Assembly (NCBI GenBank): GCA_025455225.1
Contig: JALOMY010000002.1
Location: 1-32,945, forward strand
From: Cyclobacteriaceae bacterium
GTDB lineage: Bacteria > Bacteroidota > Bacteroidia > Cytophagales > Cyclobacteriaceae
Length of the DNA stretch: 32,945 bases
Direction of reading: 5' to 3'
Position numbers and translations under genes: made by a program. A model generated the notes under the pieces. It saw nothing but the letters and a program-made list of their open reading frames with translations, searched no databases and was not told where the DNA came from. This document shows positions 8,724-18,356 of this stretch, one piece after another. Every line of letters begins with the position of its first letter. Positions within the stretch are counted from its first letter, which is position 1.

Positions 8724-9980
8724 ATGCCTTATTTATTTACCTCTGAATCTGTATCGGAAGGCCATCCGGATAAAGTAGCTGACCAGATTTCTGATGCATT
8801 GATTGATTATTTTCTGGCCTATGATCCGGATTCAAAAGTAGCTTGCGAAACACTGGTTACAACCGGGCAGGTTGTGCTGGCGGGCGAAGTAAAATCAAAG
8901 GCATACCTCGATGTTCAGGATATAGCACGCGAAGTAATCCGTAAAATCGGATATACCCGCAGTGAATATATGTTTGAAGCGAATTCCTGCGGAATATTAT
9001 CAGCCATACATGAGCAGTCTCCGGATATCAACCAGGGTGTTGAACGGAAGAAGAAGGAAGACCAGGGAGCCGGTGATCAGGGTATGATGTTTGGTTATGC
9101 AACCAATGAAACCGACAATTACATGCCTCTGGCTTTGGAGGTTGCCCACTCCTTACTACGTGAGCTTGCTGTTATTCGTAAAGAAGGCAAGCAAATGACC
9201 TATCTGAGGCCCGACTCTAAATCGCAGGTAACGATTGAATATGGTGATGACAACCAACCCATACGAATAGACACAATTGTGTTGTCCACACAGCATGATG
9301 ATTTTGATAAAGATGCGGCCATGCTGAAGAAGATCAAGGAAGATGTAATTGGAATACTTATTCCGCGTGTTAAGAATAAGTTGCCGAAACGTGTTCATAA
9401 ACTCTTTACAAGCGACATCAAGTACCTGATTAATCCAACCGGTAAGTTTGTGATTGGCGGACCGCACGGAGATACTGGACTAACCGGACGTAAAATTATT
9501 GTGGATACGTACGGTGGCAAAGGTGCTCATGGCGGTGGTGCTTTTTCCGGAAAGGATCCCTCCAAAGTAGATCGTTCAGCAGCCTATGCTACCCGTCATA
9601 TTGCTAAAAACCTGGTAGCGGCCGGAGTGTGTTCTGAAGCCCTGGTTCAGGTTGCATATGCCATAGGTGTAGCGAAACCAGTAGGATTGTATGTAAATAC
9701 GTACGGAACCAGTAAGGTTAAACTGAGTGATGGTGAGATAGCGAAAAAATTAGAAAAGGTATTTGATCTTCGTCCCTACTTCATTGAATCACGATTTAAT
9801 CTGCGTTCTCCAATATATGCAGAAACTGCGGCCTATGGTCATATGGGGCGCAAACCCCAGGTGGTTGAAAAAGTGTTTAATAAGGGAAAGAAAGATGAAA
9901 AGCGAGTTAAGGTGGAACTCTTTCCCTGGGAAAAACTGGATTACGTTGAACCGTTAAAGAAAGCGTTCAAGTTGAATTAA
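8724..9980 (+). CDS. metK: S-adenosylmethionine synthase
   Basis: [57 protein letters not shown]. Confidence 0.98.
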   Translation: MPYLFTSESVSEGHPDKVADQISDALIDYFLAYDPDSKVACETLVTTGQVVLAGEVKSKAYLDVQDIAREVIRKIGYTRSEYMFEANSCGILSAIHEQSPDINQGVERKKKEDQGAGDQGMMFGYATNETDNYMPLALEVAHSLLRELAVIRKEGKQMTYLRPDSKSQVTIEYGDDNQPIRIDTIVLSTQHDDFDKDAAMLKKIKEDVIGILIPRVKNKLPKRVHKLFTSDIKYLINPTGKFVIGGPHGDTGLTGRKIIVDTYGGKGAHGGGAFSGKDPSKVDRSAAYATRHIAKNLVAAGVCSEALVQVAYAIGVAKPVGLYVNTYGTSKVKLSDGEIAKKLEKVFDLRPYFIESRFNLRSPIYAETAAYGHMGRKPQVVEKVFNKGKKDEKRVKVELFPWEKLDYVEPLKKAFKLN

Positions 9981-9981
9981 A

Positions 9982-10012
9982 ATTAAAAGGGGCTCATTGA
10001 GCCCCTTTTAAT
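9982..10012. terminator. Bidirectional intrinsic terminator between metK and hpf
   Basis: Perfect 14-bp stem ATTAAAAGGGGCTC-ATT-GAGCCCCTTTTAAT with A/T tracts on both arms. Confidence 0.93.
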
Positions 10013-10027
10013 TTCTTGAAAGGATGT

Positions 10028-10330
10028 TTAAACCCGGCCATTCTTAACCCGCGTCTTGAATTTTTTTAATTGATTCTTCAGAGCTTCCGTAGCCTGATCG
10101 GTTGCTGCTTCGAATGATCGGGCTTTTTCAGTTGCGAAAAGCTGGCTGCCAGGGAGGTTGAGTTTAATTTCCACCGTTTTATTTTCAACGCCTTCATTGT
10201 TAAGCCTAAGGAAAACCTCACCATCCACCATACGATCAAAAAGAAGTTCCAGTTTGTCCACCTTTCGTTGGATGAAATTGATCAGCTTCCGGTCAGCATC
10301 AAAATGGATGGATTGCACTTTAATTTTCAT
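10028..10330 (-). CDS. hpf: HPF/RaiA family ribosome hibernation factor
   Basis: MKIKVQSIHFDADRKLINFIQRKVDKLELLFDRMVDGEVFLRLNN...; the track start (10381) is an upstream in-frame extension, and MKIKV at 10330 is the likely start. Confidence 0.9.
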   Translation of the reverse strand: MKIKVQSIHFDADRKLINFIQRKVDKLELLFDRMVDGEVFLRLNNEGVENKTVEIKLNLPGSQLFATEKARSFEAATDQATEALKNQLKKFKTRVKNGRV

Positions 10331-10439
10331 AACGGTTGGTTTTAATATTGAACATAATTTCGATTCGGCTGAAGCCGGCAATAAGTAATGCAGTAGAGGT
10401 TATTACATAGTAAACAGGTTTAGATGATTAATACGGTTA

Positions 10440-11333
10440 TTATGCTTTAGGATGAGCCTGATCGTAGGCCTTTTTGATTTTTTCCATTGAGTTATGGGTA
10501 TATACCTGCGTTGCAGCAAGGCTGCTGTGACCCAATAAATCTTTTACAGCATTAATTTCTGCTCCTTTATTAAGCAAATGTGTTGCATAGGTATGACGCA
10601 AGACGTGGGGACTTCTTTTTTCTGTTGATGTATTTTCATTGAGATAACGCTTGACAATCCGGTACACCATCATGGGGTAGCATGGCTCTCCTTTTTCTGT
10701 AACAAAAAGAAATCCGTGATTTTTCATTTCAACCTCCTGATTCCGAATTGATATATACTCTTTAAGTATAGGTACGATACTTCCTGGAAAAGGGATTACC
10801 CTTTCTTTATTTCTTTTGCCCAAAACTTTTAACGTGCGGGCCCTGAGATCGACCTGCACTTCTTTCAATGTAATAAGTTCCGACAAGCGCATTCCGGTTG
10901 CGTAAAACAGCTCAAGGATAAGTTTATCGCGCCATCCCTCCAACGAGTTTTCGAATTCTGCATGATCGAGCATGTTTACCATCTCCGCTTCTTTAACGAA
11001 TGAAGGCAACCGTTTTTGGGTTTTGAGAACCCGTATTTTGGTCATTGGATTTTTGGCGATCACTTCTTGCCTCATTAGGAATTTGTAAAAGGTTTTTAGG
11101 CAAGCAATCTTTCTGTTGACGGATGTGGTTTTATTGCCATCATCAACCAGTTGGATTATCCACGATCGTATAATTCCGTAATCAGCAGTTTCGGGTCGGG
11201 AATCGGGAAACACTTCATTAAGAAAGGAAGTGAACTGATCCAAATCATTTTGGTAAGCAGTAACCGTGTGCCGGCTTACTCGTTTTTCGAATTGAAGGTA
11301 TTTAAAGAAGGATTCAACCATCGGCATCTTCAC
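10440..11333 (-). CDS. Tyrosine recombinase, XerC/XerD type
   Basis: ATGMRLSELITLK (Arg I), SPHVLRHTYATHLLNKGAEINAVKDLLGHSSLAATQVYTH (HxxR/H/Tyr), N-terminal SAM-like core-binding domain. True start is probably one of the internal ATGs (MPMVESFF / MVESFF). Confidence 0.93.
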   Translation of the reverse strand: MKMPMVESFFKYLQFEKRVSRHTVTAYQNDLDQFTSFLNEVFPDSRPETADYGIIRSWIIQLVDDGNKTTSVNRKIACLKTFYKFLMRQEVIAKNPMTKIRVLKTQKRLPSFVKEAEMVNMLDHAEFENSLEGWRDKLILELFYATGMRLSELITLKEVQVDLRARTLKVLGKRNKERVIPFPGSIVPILKEYISIRNQEVEMKNHGFLFVTEKGEPCYPMMVYRIVKRYLNENTSTEKRSPHVLRHTYATHLLNKGAEINAVKDLLGHSSLAATQVYTHNSMEKIKKAYDQAHPKA

Positions 11334-11360
11334 GGGCCCGTCAATGATATTCCAATGTAA

Positions 11361-11398
11361 AAAAAATAATCCCCATGAAGAAAGATTCCATGGGGATT
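11361..11398 (-). terminator. Intrinsic terminator downstream of rpsU
   Basis: AATCCCCATG (11368-11377) pairs with CATGGGGATT (11389-11398); read on the minus strand it is followed by TTTTTT (11366-11361). Confidence 0.87.
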
Positions 11399-11445
11399 CC
11401 TGTATGAATGAATCAGATTCTGAACGAGCCGCTCAGAAGATCAGA

Positions 11446-11640
11446 TTATGGATTTTGCAAGAATTTCTGACGCTCCCGGTAAGCAGCCCGGATAATTTCA
11501 TTTCTGCGCTTAACAGAGGGTTTTTCAAATGAGGTACGGGAACGTAATTCCTTTAAAACTCCTGTTTTTTCGAACTTCTTCTTAAAGCGCTTAAGAGCCT
11601 TATCAATGGATTCGTTTTCTTTGATGTTAACAATAATCAT
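11446..11640 (-). CDS. rpsU: 30S ribosomal protein S21
   Basis: [60 protein letters not shown]; the track start at 11697 is too far upstream. Confidence 0.95.
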   Translation of the reverse strand: MIIVNIKENESIDKALKRFKKKFEKTGVLKELRSRTSFEKPSVKRRNEIIRAAYRERQKFLQNP

Positions 11641-11659
11641 GCTTTTACGATTAGGGCTG

Positions 11660-11692
11660 CAAATATAGCAAAAGGACTCTGAATAATGCAAA
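11660..11692 (-). promoter_or_regulatory. Predicted Bacteroidota promoter of rpsU (TTTG-N21-TATATTTG)
   Basis: Minus strand: TTTG (11692-11689), 21-nt spacer, TATATTTG (11667-11660), about 20 nt upstream of the rpsU ATG. The -33 side reaches the stop region of the acyl-CoA dehydrogenase gene. Confidence 0.65.
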
Positions 11693-11693
11693 A

Positions 11694-12857
11694 TCACTTA
11701 AGGATTGCTCTGGAAATAACCAGCTTTTGAATTTCAGAAGTGCCTTCACCGATTGTGCACAATTTGGCATCCCGGTAATACTTTTCTGCCGGAAAATCCT
11801 TGGTATAGCCATATCCACCAAAAATCTGCACGCCTTCATTAGCGATTTCAACAGCCACTTCGGAAGCATAAAGCTTAGCCATGGCTGATTCTTTATTGAC
11901 ATTATGACCTCTTTCTTTCAGATCGGCTGCCCGGTAGGTGAGCAAGCGGGCTGCTTCAATCTTGGTGGCCATTTCGGCCAGCTTGAATGAAATTCCCTGA
12001 AAGGAAGATATTGGCTTATTGAACTGATGACGCTCTTTTGAATACTGCAAGGCTGCTTCAAAGGCACCCTGAGCAATACCCAGGCTTAAAGCAGCTATTG
12101 AAATGCGACCGCCATCCAACACTTTCATGGCCTGAATAAATCCTTCACCTTCACTGCCCAGCATTTGTGACTTGTGTATCCTGCAATCTGAGAATATCAA
12201 TTCCGTTGTTTCCGATGCCCGCATGCCCAGCTTATTTTCTTTTTTGCCGGATGTGAATCCCGGAGTTCCTTTTTCAATAACAAAAGCAGTCATACCGCGC
12301 GAATCACCGACCTGTCCGGTTCGAACTATTACAACGGCTACATTACCAGTTTTACCATGTGTAATAAAATTCTTGGCACCATTGATAATATAATAATCGC
12401 CATCCTTTACGGCTACTGTTCGCATATTGCCTGCATCCGAACCTGTATTGGGCTCTGTTAAACCCCATGCGCCAATCCATTCTGCAGTTGCCAATTTGGG
12501 TAAATACGCCTGTTTCTGTTCTTCATTTCCAAACTGAAGAATGTGATTCGTACATAAAGAATTGTGGGCGGCCATGGATAAACCAATGGATCCGTCAATT
12601 TTAGAAAGCTCAGCGATTGCAGTTACATATTCCGGATAACCAAATCCGGCACCCCCATAATGCTCTGGAACCAATACACCCATGAGTCCAAGTTTGCCCA
12701 TTTTGCGAAACATCTCAACGGGAAATTCCTGGGCTTCATCCCAATTCATTATATAAGGTTTTATTTCGCGTGCCCCAAAGTCGCGAACCATTTGGGCAAT
12801 CATGGTTTGATTTTCAGATTCCAGGAAGTTTACTCCCTGCAGGCTTTCAGTTATCAC
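11694..12857 (-). CDS. Acyl-CoA dehydrogenase
   Basis: [39 protein letters not shown]-terminal [43 protein letters not shown]. Confidence 0.96.
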   Translation of the reverse strand: MITESLQGVNFLESENQTMIAQMVRDFGAREIKPYIMNWDEAQEFPVEMFRKMGKLGLMGVLVPEHYGGAGFGYPEYVTAIAELSKIDGSIGLSMAAHNSLCTNHILQFGNEEQKQAYLPKLATAEWIGAWGLTEPNTGSDAGNMRTVAVKDGDYYIINGAKNFITHGKTGNVAVVIVRTGQVGDSRGMTAFVIEKGTPGFTSGKKENKLGMRASETTELIFSDCRIHKSQMLGSEGEGFIQAMKVLDGGRISIAALSLGIAQGAFEAALQYSKERHQFNKPISSFQGISFKLAEMATKIEAARLLTYRAADLKERGHNVNKESAMAKLYASEVAVEIANEGVQIFGGYGYTKDFPAEKYYRDAKLCTIGEGTSEIQKLVISRAILK

Positions 12858-13015
12858 GATTTGATCGATTTAAATTTTATTTGGGTTACGAAGGTATGTC
12901 TTTTAACGATGTAACCAAACGAATGTTAGTTTGTGCCATAAAAAAGTGACCCAATCGAGCATTAGATTCGAAATCGTTTATTTTTGGGCTCTTTTTAAAC
13001 TTTAACTCTCTCATA

Positions 13016-14329
13016 ATGAAAATTGCAGTTATTGGTACCGGCTATGTGGGTCTTGTTAGCGGTACTTGTTTTGCTGAAACGGGGAACACTGTAACCTGTG
13101 TCGATATTGATGCCAATAAAGTAGCCAGTTTAAAAGCCGGTAAAATCACTATTTATGAACCCGGACTGGAGCTTCTTTTTGAACGAAATCTTCGTGAAGG
13201 AAGACTTCTGTTTACCACCAATCTCCAGCAAGGCATTGAAGGCGCCCAGGTTATTATGCTGGCTTTGCCAACGCCACCCGGTGAAGACGGTTCAGCTGAT
13301 TTGAAATATGTACTTCAGGTGGCTGAGCAACTAGGTCCTATGCTGAAAGGGTATACTGTGATTGTGAATAAAAGTACCGTTCCAGTAGGGACAGCCGATC
13401 TTGTGCGGGAAAAGGTTGCATCTGGCGCCAAGGTTGAGTTTGATGTTGTTTCTAATCCGGAATTCCTTCGCGAAGGATTAGCCGTAGAAGATTTCATGAA
13501 ACCGGAGCGCGTTGTTATCGGTACCAAATCCACACGGGCACGGAAAATAATGGAAGATTTATATGCACCATATGTTATGCAAGGCAATCCGATTCTGGTT
13601 ATGGATGAACGGTCATCGGAACTTACCAAATATGCCGCGAATGCATTCCTGGCAACCAAGATTACGTTCATGAATGAGATAGCCAATATGTGTGAGCGGT
13701 TAGGTGCTGATGTTGACCTGGTTCGATTAGGCGTTGGTACAGATAGCCGAATCGGAAAGCGATTCCTATTTGCAGGAATTGGTTATGGCGGAAGTTGTTT
13801 TCCAAAAGATGTTCAGGCTTTGGCCTATTCCGCAGATCAGGTGAAGTATGATTTCAAAATTCTCGATGCTGTGATGTCGGTCAATGAAAAACAAAAGACA
13901 CGGATGATCGAGCGCATGAATGAATATTTTAAAAGTGATCTGAAGAATAAACGCATTGCTGTCTGGGGTCTTGCATTTAAACCTCAAACGGATGATATCC
14001 GCGAAGCACCATCCTTATACAATATCCGTGAGCTACTAAAAGCAGGTGCTGATGTCCATGTGCACGATCCGGAAGCCATGCAAAATGTACGAAACGTGTT
14101 TGGTGATCAGATTCATTATCACGCCAATGCTTATAACGCTCTTGAGCAGGCAGATGCCCTATTTATTGCTACCGAATGGCCGGAATATCGAAGTCCTGAT
14201 TTTCAAAGGATAGCAAGCCTGATGCGAGGAAAAGTAATCTTTGACGGAAGAAACCTCTACAGCCCTGATGATTTTACTGAACTTGGGTTCACTTATTACA
14301 GTATTGGCCGTAAATCCGTTATTTCTTAA
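13016..14329 (+). CDS. ugd: UDP-glucose 6-dehydrogenase
   Basis: MKIAVIGTGYVGLVSGTCFAETGNTVTCVDID, NPEFLREGLAVEDFMKPERVVIG, GIGYGGSCFPKDVQAL (catalytic Cys). Confidence 0.96.
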   Translation: MKIAVIGTGYVGLVSGTCFAETGNTVTCVDIDANKVASLKAGKITIYEPGLELLFERNLREGRLLFTTNLQQGIEGAQVIMLALPTPPGEDGSADLKYVLQVAEQLGPMLKGYTVIVNKSTVPVGTADLVREKVASGAKVEFDVVSNPEFLREGLAVEDFMKPERVVIGTKSTRARKIMEDLYAPYVMQGNPILVMDERSSELTKYAANAFLATKITFMNEIANMCERLGADVDLVRLGVGTDSRIGKRFLFAGIGYGGSCFPKDVQALAYSADQVKYDFKILDAVMSVNEKQKTRMIERMNEYFKSDLKNKRIAVWGLAFKPQTDDIREAPSLYNIRELLKAGADVHVHDPEAMQNVRNVFGDQIHYHANAYNALEQADALFIATEWPEYRSPDFQRIASLMRGKVIFDGRNLYSPDDFTELGFTYYSIGRKSVIS

Positions 14330-14335
14330 AAACTT

Positions 14336-15391
14336 ATGAGCTCCAAAAATATATTAATAACCGGTGGTGCCGGTTTTATCGGGTCGCACGTTGTTCGGCT
14401 TTTCGTTAAAAAATACCCGGAATACAGAATTATTAATCTGGATAGTTTGACCTATGCAGGAAACCTTGAGAACCTGAGGGATATTGAAAATGCCCCTAAT
14501 TATGAGTTTGTGCGGGCGAGTATTCTTGATATGGATGCTTTACGCCAGGTTTTTCAGCAATATTCGATTAACGGGGTCATTCACCTGGCAGCAGAATCTC
14601 ATGTTGACCGTTCCATTCATAATCCGGATGAATTTGCCATGACCAACATTATTGGTACCATCCGGTTGTTGAAAGTAGCGCAAACTGCCTGGCATGGAAA
14701 CATGGAGGATAAAATGTTTTATCATATCTCTACGGATGAAGTATATGGCTCAATCGAAGACGGTTATTTTACTGAAGAAACTCCCATCGATCCACGTTCA
14801 CCTTATTCAGCATCAAAGGCCAGCAGCGATCATTTTGTTGTTGCATTTAACAACAGTTACGGATTGCCTTCAATGGTAAGCCGTTGCTCGAATAATTATG
14901 GCCCTTATCAATTTCCTGAGAAGTTGATTCCACTCATGATCAACAACATGGTGAATAAGAAACCATTGCCGGTTTATGGTAAGGGCGAAAATATCCGCGA
15001 TTGGTTATACGTAGAAGATCATGCCCGTGCCATTGACACAATCTTTCACAAGGGTAAATCAGGAGAAGTATATAACATTGGTGGTAATAACGAGTGGAAG
15101 AATATTGATCTCGTTAAAATGTTATGCCGTATAGTGGATGAAAAGTTGAACCGGGAGCCTGGTACTTCGGCATCGCTGATAACCTATGTTACAGACCGCC
15201 CGGGCCATGACTTGCGCTATGCTATCGATGCCTCGAAAGTGATCAGTGAGACAGGCTGGCGCCCAACAACTGATTTTGCAGAAGGCCTTGAAAAAACCGT
15301 GGAATGGTATTTACAAAATCAGCAATGGCTTTCTCATGTTACTTCAGGAGAATACCTCAAGTACTATGAAAAAATGTATGCAAATCGCTGA
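14336..15391 (+). CDS. rfbB: dTDP-glucose 4,6-dehydratase
   Basis: ILITGGAGFIGSHVVRLFVKKYP, HLAAESHVDRSIHNP, SPYSASKASSDH, RCSNNYGPYQFPEKLIPLMI, RDWLYVEDHARAI. Confidence 0.96.
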   Translation: MSSKNILITGGAGFIGSHVVRLFVKKYPEYRIINLDSLTYAGNLENLRDIENAPNYEFVRASILDMDALRQVFQQYSINGVIHLAAESHVDRSIHNPDEFAMTNIIGTIRLLKVAQTAWHGNMEDKMFYHISTDEVYGSIEDGYFTEETPIDPRSPYSASKASSDHFVVAFNNSYGLPSMVSRCSNNYGPYQFPEKLIPLMINNMVNKKPLPVYGKGENIRDWLYVEDHARAIDTIFHKGKSGEVYNIGGNNEWKNIDLVKMLCRIVDEKLNREPGTSASLITYVTDRPGHDLRYAIDASKVISETGWRPTTDFAEGLEKTVEWYLQNQQWLSHVTSGEYLKYYEKMYANR

Positions 15392-15409
15392 TTAACAAAT
15401 AATTATAAG

Positions 15410-16267
15410 ATGAAAGGAATCATATTAGCCGGAGGTTCAGGGACCCGTTTGCATCCGCTTACCATTGCTATTAGCAAGCAATTGATGCCGTTGTACGACA
15501 AGCCGATGATTTATTATCCGTTATCAGTCTTAATGATGGCAGGTATAAAGGATATCCTGATTATCTCCACTCCTCATGATCTTCCGCTGTTCAAAAAACT
15601 CCTGGGCGATGGACGCCAATTAGGATGCACCTTTTCTTATGCGGAGCAACCACGTCCTGAAGGATTGGCTCAGGCCTTTATCATTGGAGAAGAATTCATT
15701 GGAAGCGATCATGTTGCCCTTATTTTGGGTGATAACATATTCTATGGAAGTGGATTTGTAAGGTTGATTCAGTCGTGTGTTAATCCGGATGGCGGAATTG
15801 TGTTTGCTTATCATGTTAACGACCCGGAACGATATGGTGTGGTTGAATTTGATAAAGACATGAATGTCTTGTCCATTGAAGAGAAACCCAGGCAACCGAA
15901 GTCAAATTATGCAGTGCCGGGTCTTTATTTCTATGATAATTCGGTAGTGCAGATTGCCAAATCAATTAAACCCAGTGCCCGGGGAGAACTCGAAATAACC
16001 GAGGTTAACAACACGTACCTGAAGCAAGGCAAACTTAAAGTTGCTGTGATGAACCGGGGCACAGCCTGGTTGGATACCGGAACCTTTGACTCATTAATGC
16101 AGGCATCAACTTTTGTACAGGTTATTGAACAACGGCAAGGTCTTAAAGTCGGGTGCATTGAAGAGGTTGCCTACCGCATGGGCTTTATCAATCACAACCA
16201 ATTGCTCGAGTTAGCCAAACCGCTCGAAAAAAGTGGTTATGGAGAGTATCTGAAAAGCATAGAATAA
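15410..16267 (+). CDS. rfbA: Glucose-1-phosphate thymidylyltransferase
   Basis: [69 protein letters not shown]. Confidence 0.96.
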   Translation: MKGIILAGGSGTRLHPLTIAISKQLMPLYDKPMIYYPLSVLMMAGIKDILIISTPHDLPLFKKLLGDGRQLGCTFSYAEQPRPEGLAQAFIIGEEFIGSDHVALILGDNIFYGSGFVRLIQSCVNPDGGIVFAYHVNDPERYGVVEFDKDMNVLSIEEKPRQPKSNYAVPGLYFYDNSVVQIAKSIKPSARGELEITEVNNTYLKQGKLKVAVMNRGTAWLDTGTFDSLMQASTFVQVIEQRQGLKVGCIEEVAYRMGFINHNQLLELAKPLEKSGYGEYLKSIE

Positions 16268-16476
16268 AACTCAGATTTCAATTCCACGCAATCCATAAAA
16301 TTCATTTTGGTGTTTCCCTATACGGATGTTTCTATTGAAACAACTAACTATGGAAAGGCAGGCATTAGGCACTTGAATTATTTTACTTAGTGCCCTATTC
16401 CATCCTGTTATAAACATCGATTCCAATTGAGAATTGAAGGTATTTAGTCAACCAGGAATAAGGAAATAGGCAATTA

Positions 16477-16508
16477 TTTGGTGTTCAGTTAAAAATGGTA
16501 TAATTTTG
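16477..16508 (+). promoter_or_regulatory. Predicted Bacteroidota promoter of rimP-nusA-infB (TTTG-N20-TAATTTTG)
   Basis: TTTG at 16477-16480 and TAATTTTG at 16501-16508 with a 20-nt spacer. Confidence 0.65.
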
Positions 16509-16532
16509 CACCGCATAATTGATCAACTAGAC

Positions 16533-16563
16533 GAGGGGACACAAAGTCCCCTCTTTGTTTTAG
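16533..16563 (+). promoter_or_regulatory. Terminator-like hairpin in the rimP leader (attenuator candidate)
   Basis: GAGGGGAC-ACAAA-GTCCCCTC (perfect 8-bp stem) followed by TTTGTTTTAG, ending just upstream of the rimP ATG at 16571. Confidence 0.75.
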
Positions 16564-16570
16564 TACTTAT

Positions 16571-17035
16571 ATGGATTTAACCGAGCGTATAAAAGACCTG
16601 GCCGAACAGCAGTTGAAAGATAAAAGCCAGTTTGTGGTCGAGGTTATTGCTACGCTCCGGAAAGTGCCCAATAAGATTATTGTTATTGTGGATGGCGATC
16701 AAGGTGTAACGATTGATGATTGTGCCGAAATCAGCCTGGGTTTGTCTCAGGCGCTTGACAAAGAGGATTTTTTTCCGGATCGGTATATGTTGGAAGTATC
16801 GACACCCGGTTTGGATCATCCGCTTAAACTGAAACGTCAGTATTTCAAAAATACCGGGCGAAAAGTCCGGGTTAAAACTGCTGGCGGAATACAGGAAGGA
16901 CTGTTGAAAAGTGTGACGGACGAATTCATCACACTTGAGCAAGAATCCGGAAAAGGGAAAAAGAAAGAAGTGAAGGAATTAACCATTCCTTTTAGTGATA
17001 TAGAAAAAACGTTTGTATTAGTATCCTTTAAATAA
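16571..17035 (+). CDS. rimP: Ribosome maturation factor RimP
   Basis: VDGDQGVTIDDCAEISLGLSQALD, YMLEVSTPGLDHPLKLKRQYFKNTGRKVRV; directly upstream of nusA and infB. Confidence 0.94.
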   Translation: MDLTERIKDLAEQQLKDKSQFVVEVIATLRKVPNKIIVIVDGDQGVTIDDCAEISLGLSQALDKEDFFPDRYMLEVSTPGLDHPLKLKRQYFKNTGRKVRVKTAGGIQEGLLKSVTDEFITLEQESGKGKKKEVKELTIPFSDIEKTFVLVSFK

Positions 17036-17044
17036 ACTCTAACC

Positions 17045-18289
17045 ATGAACGATACGGCAAGCCTTATTGAATCGTTTGCAGATTTTGCCAAACAGAAGAA
17101 TATCGATCGGCCAACGATGATTCGCATCCTGGAAGATGTATTCCGGAACATGATTCGCAAGAAGTATGAAACCGATGATAACTTTGATATCATCATCAAT
17201 GCCGATAAGGGAGACCTTGAAATCTGGCGTTTCCGCGAAATTGTTGATAATGATTCGGAAGATATTTGGGATCATGACAAAATCAGTCTGACCGAAGCGC
17301 AGAGGATCGAACCCGATTTTGAAGTGGGTGAAGAAGTAGCTGAACAGATTTATCTGGAAGATTTCGGACGCAGGGCTGTAACTACCGCACGGCAGACTTT
17401 AATGCAAAAGGTTAAAGACCTGGAGAAGGATATTTTATTCCAGAAATATAAAGACCTGGTTGGCGAAATAATTACCGGAGAAGTTTACCAGGTTCTGGGT
17501 AAGGAAGTGCTGCTGATCGATGCTGAAGGCAATGAAATTTCAATTCCCCGCAACGAGCAGATTCAAAAGGACCGTTACCGCAAGGGCGAGAATGTTCGCG
17601 CTATTGTACACAAGGTTGAGATGGTTAACGGTAATCCGAAAATCATTCTATCCCGTACATCCCCGGTTTTCCTCGAGCGTTTGTTTGAGCAGGAAGTACC
17701 CGAAGTGTACGATGGTTTAATAACCATTAAAAAAGTAGTTCGTGAACCCGGAGAACGCGCAAAAGTTGCGGTAGAATCATACGATGATCGCATCGACCCG
17801 GTAGGTGCTTGCGTGGGTATGAAAGGATCGCGCATACATGCCATCGTACGTGAATTGCAGAACGAGAATATTGATGTAATCAACTTTACCGAAAATCTTG
17901 AATTATTTGTTCAGCGTGCGTTAAGCCCTGCAAAAATATCAAGCATCAAAATCGATAAAGACAACGGACGCATTGCCGTCTACCTAAAGCCCGACCAGGT
18001 TTCATTGGCTATTGGTAAAGGCGGTTTAAATATTAAACTGGCTAGCCGATTGGTTGGTTACGAAATCGATGTATTCCGTGAACTCGATGGTCTAACTGAA
18101 GAGGATGTCGATCTTGATGAATTTGCAGATGAAATTGAAAGCTGGGTGATTGATGAACTGAAACGCATTGGTCTCGATACTGCAAAAAGTGTGTTAGGAT
18201 TGTCGAAAGAGGAGTTAGTCAGAAGAACCGATCTTGAAGAGGAAACGATTGAAAGCGTGCAGAATATTCTGCGTAAAGAGTTTGAATAA
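17045..18289 (+). CDS. nusA: Transcription termination/antitermination factor NusA
   Basis: S1/KH region: YDDRIDPVGACVGMKGSRIHAIVRELQNENIDVINF, LKPDQVSLAIGKGGLNIKLASRLVGYEIDV. Confidence 0.97.
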   Translation: MNDTASLIESFADFAKQKNIDRPTMIRILEDVFRNMIRKKYETDDNFDIIINADKGDLEIWRFREIVDNDSEDIWDHDKISLTEAQRIEPDFEVGEEVAEQIYLEDFGRRAVTTARQTLMQKVKDLEKDILFQKYKDLVGEIITGEVYQVLGKEVLLIDAEGNEISIPRNEQIQKDRYRKGENVRAIVHKVEMVNGNPKIILSRTSPVFLERLFEQEVPEVYDGLITIKKVVREPGERAKVAVESYDDRIDPVGACVGMKGSRIHAIVRELQNENIDVINFTENLELFVQRALSPAKISSIKIDKDNGRIAVYLKPDQVSLAIGKGGLNIKLASRLVGYEIDVFRELDGLTEEDVDLDEFADEIESWVIDELKRIGLDTAKSVLGLSKEELVRRTDLEEETIESVQNILRKEFE

Positions 18290-18356
18290 CAAACGATTTA
18301 ACACGCGATTAATCCGTGTAACTTTTTAAGTCATTAAAAAAGCATAATATTTGAGT

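Noticed and set aside
10366-10377. CGGC-TGAA-GCCG hairpin upstream of hpf
   Set aside because: Only a 4-bp stem; not distinguishable from chance.
10440-11333. Tyrosine recombinase as a sign of an integrated element
   Set aside because: It lies next to hpf and rpsU in a housekeeping context, with no att-like repeats, tRNA or phage genes; best read as chromosomal XerC/D.
12979-12986. TATTTTTG as a ugd promoter
   Set aside because: Matches TAnnTTTG but no TTG lies 17-23 nt upstream; too common in AT-rich DNA to call alone.
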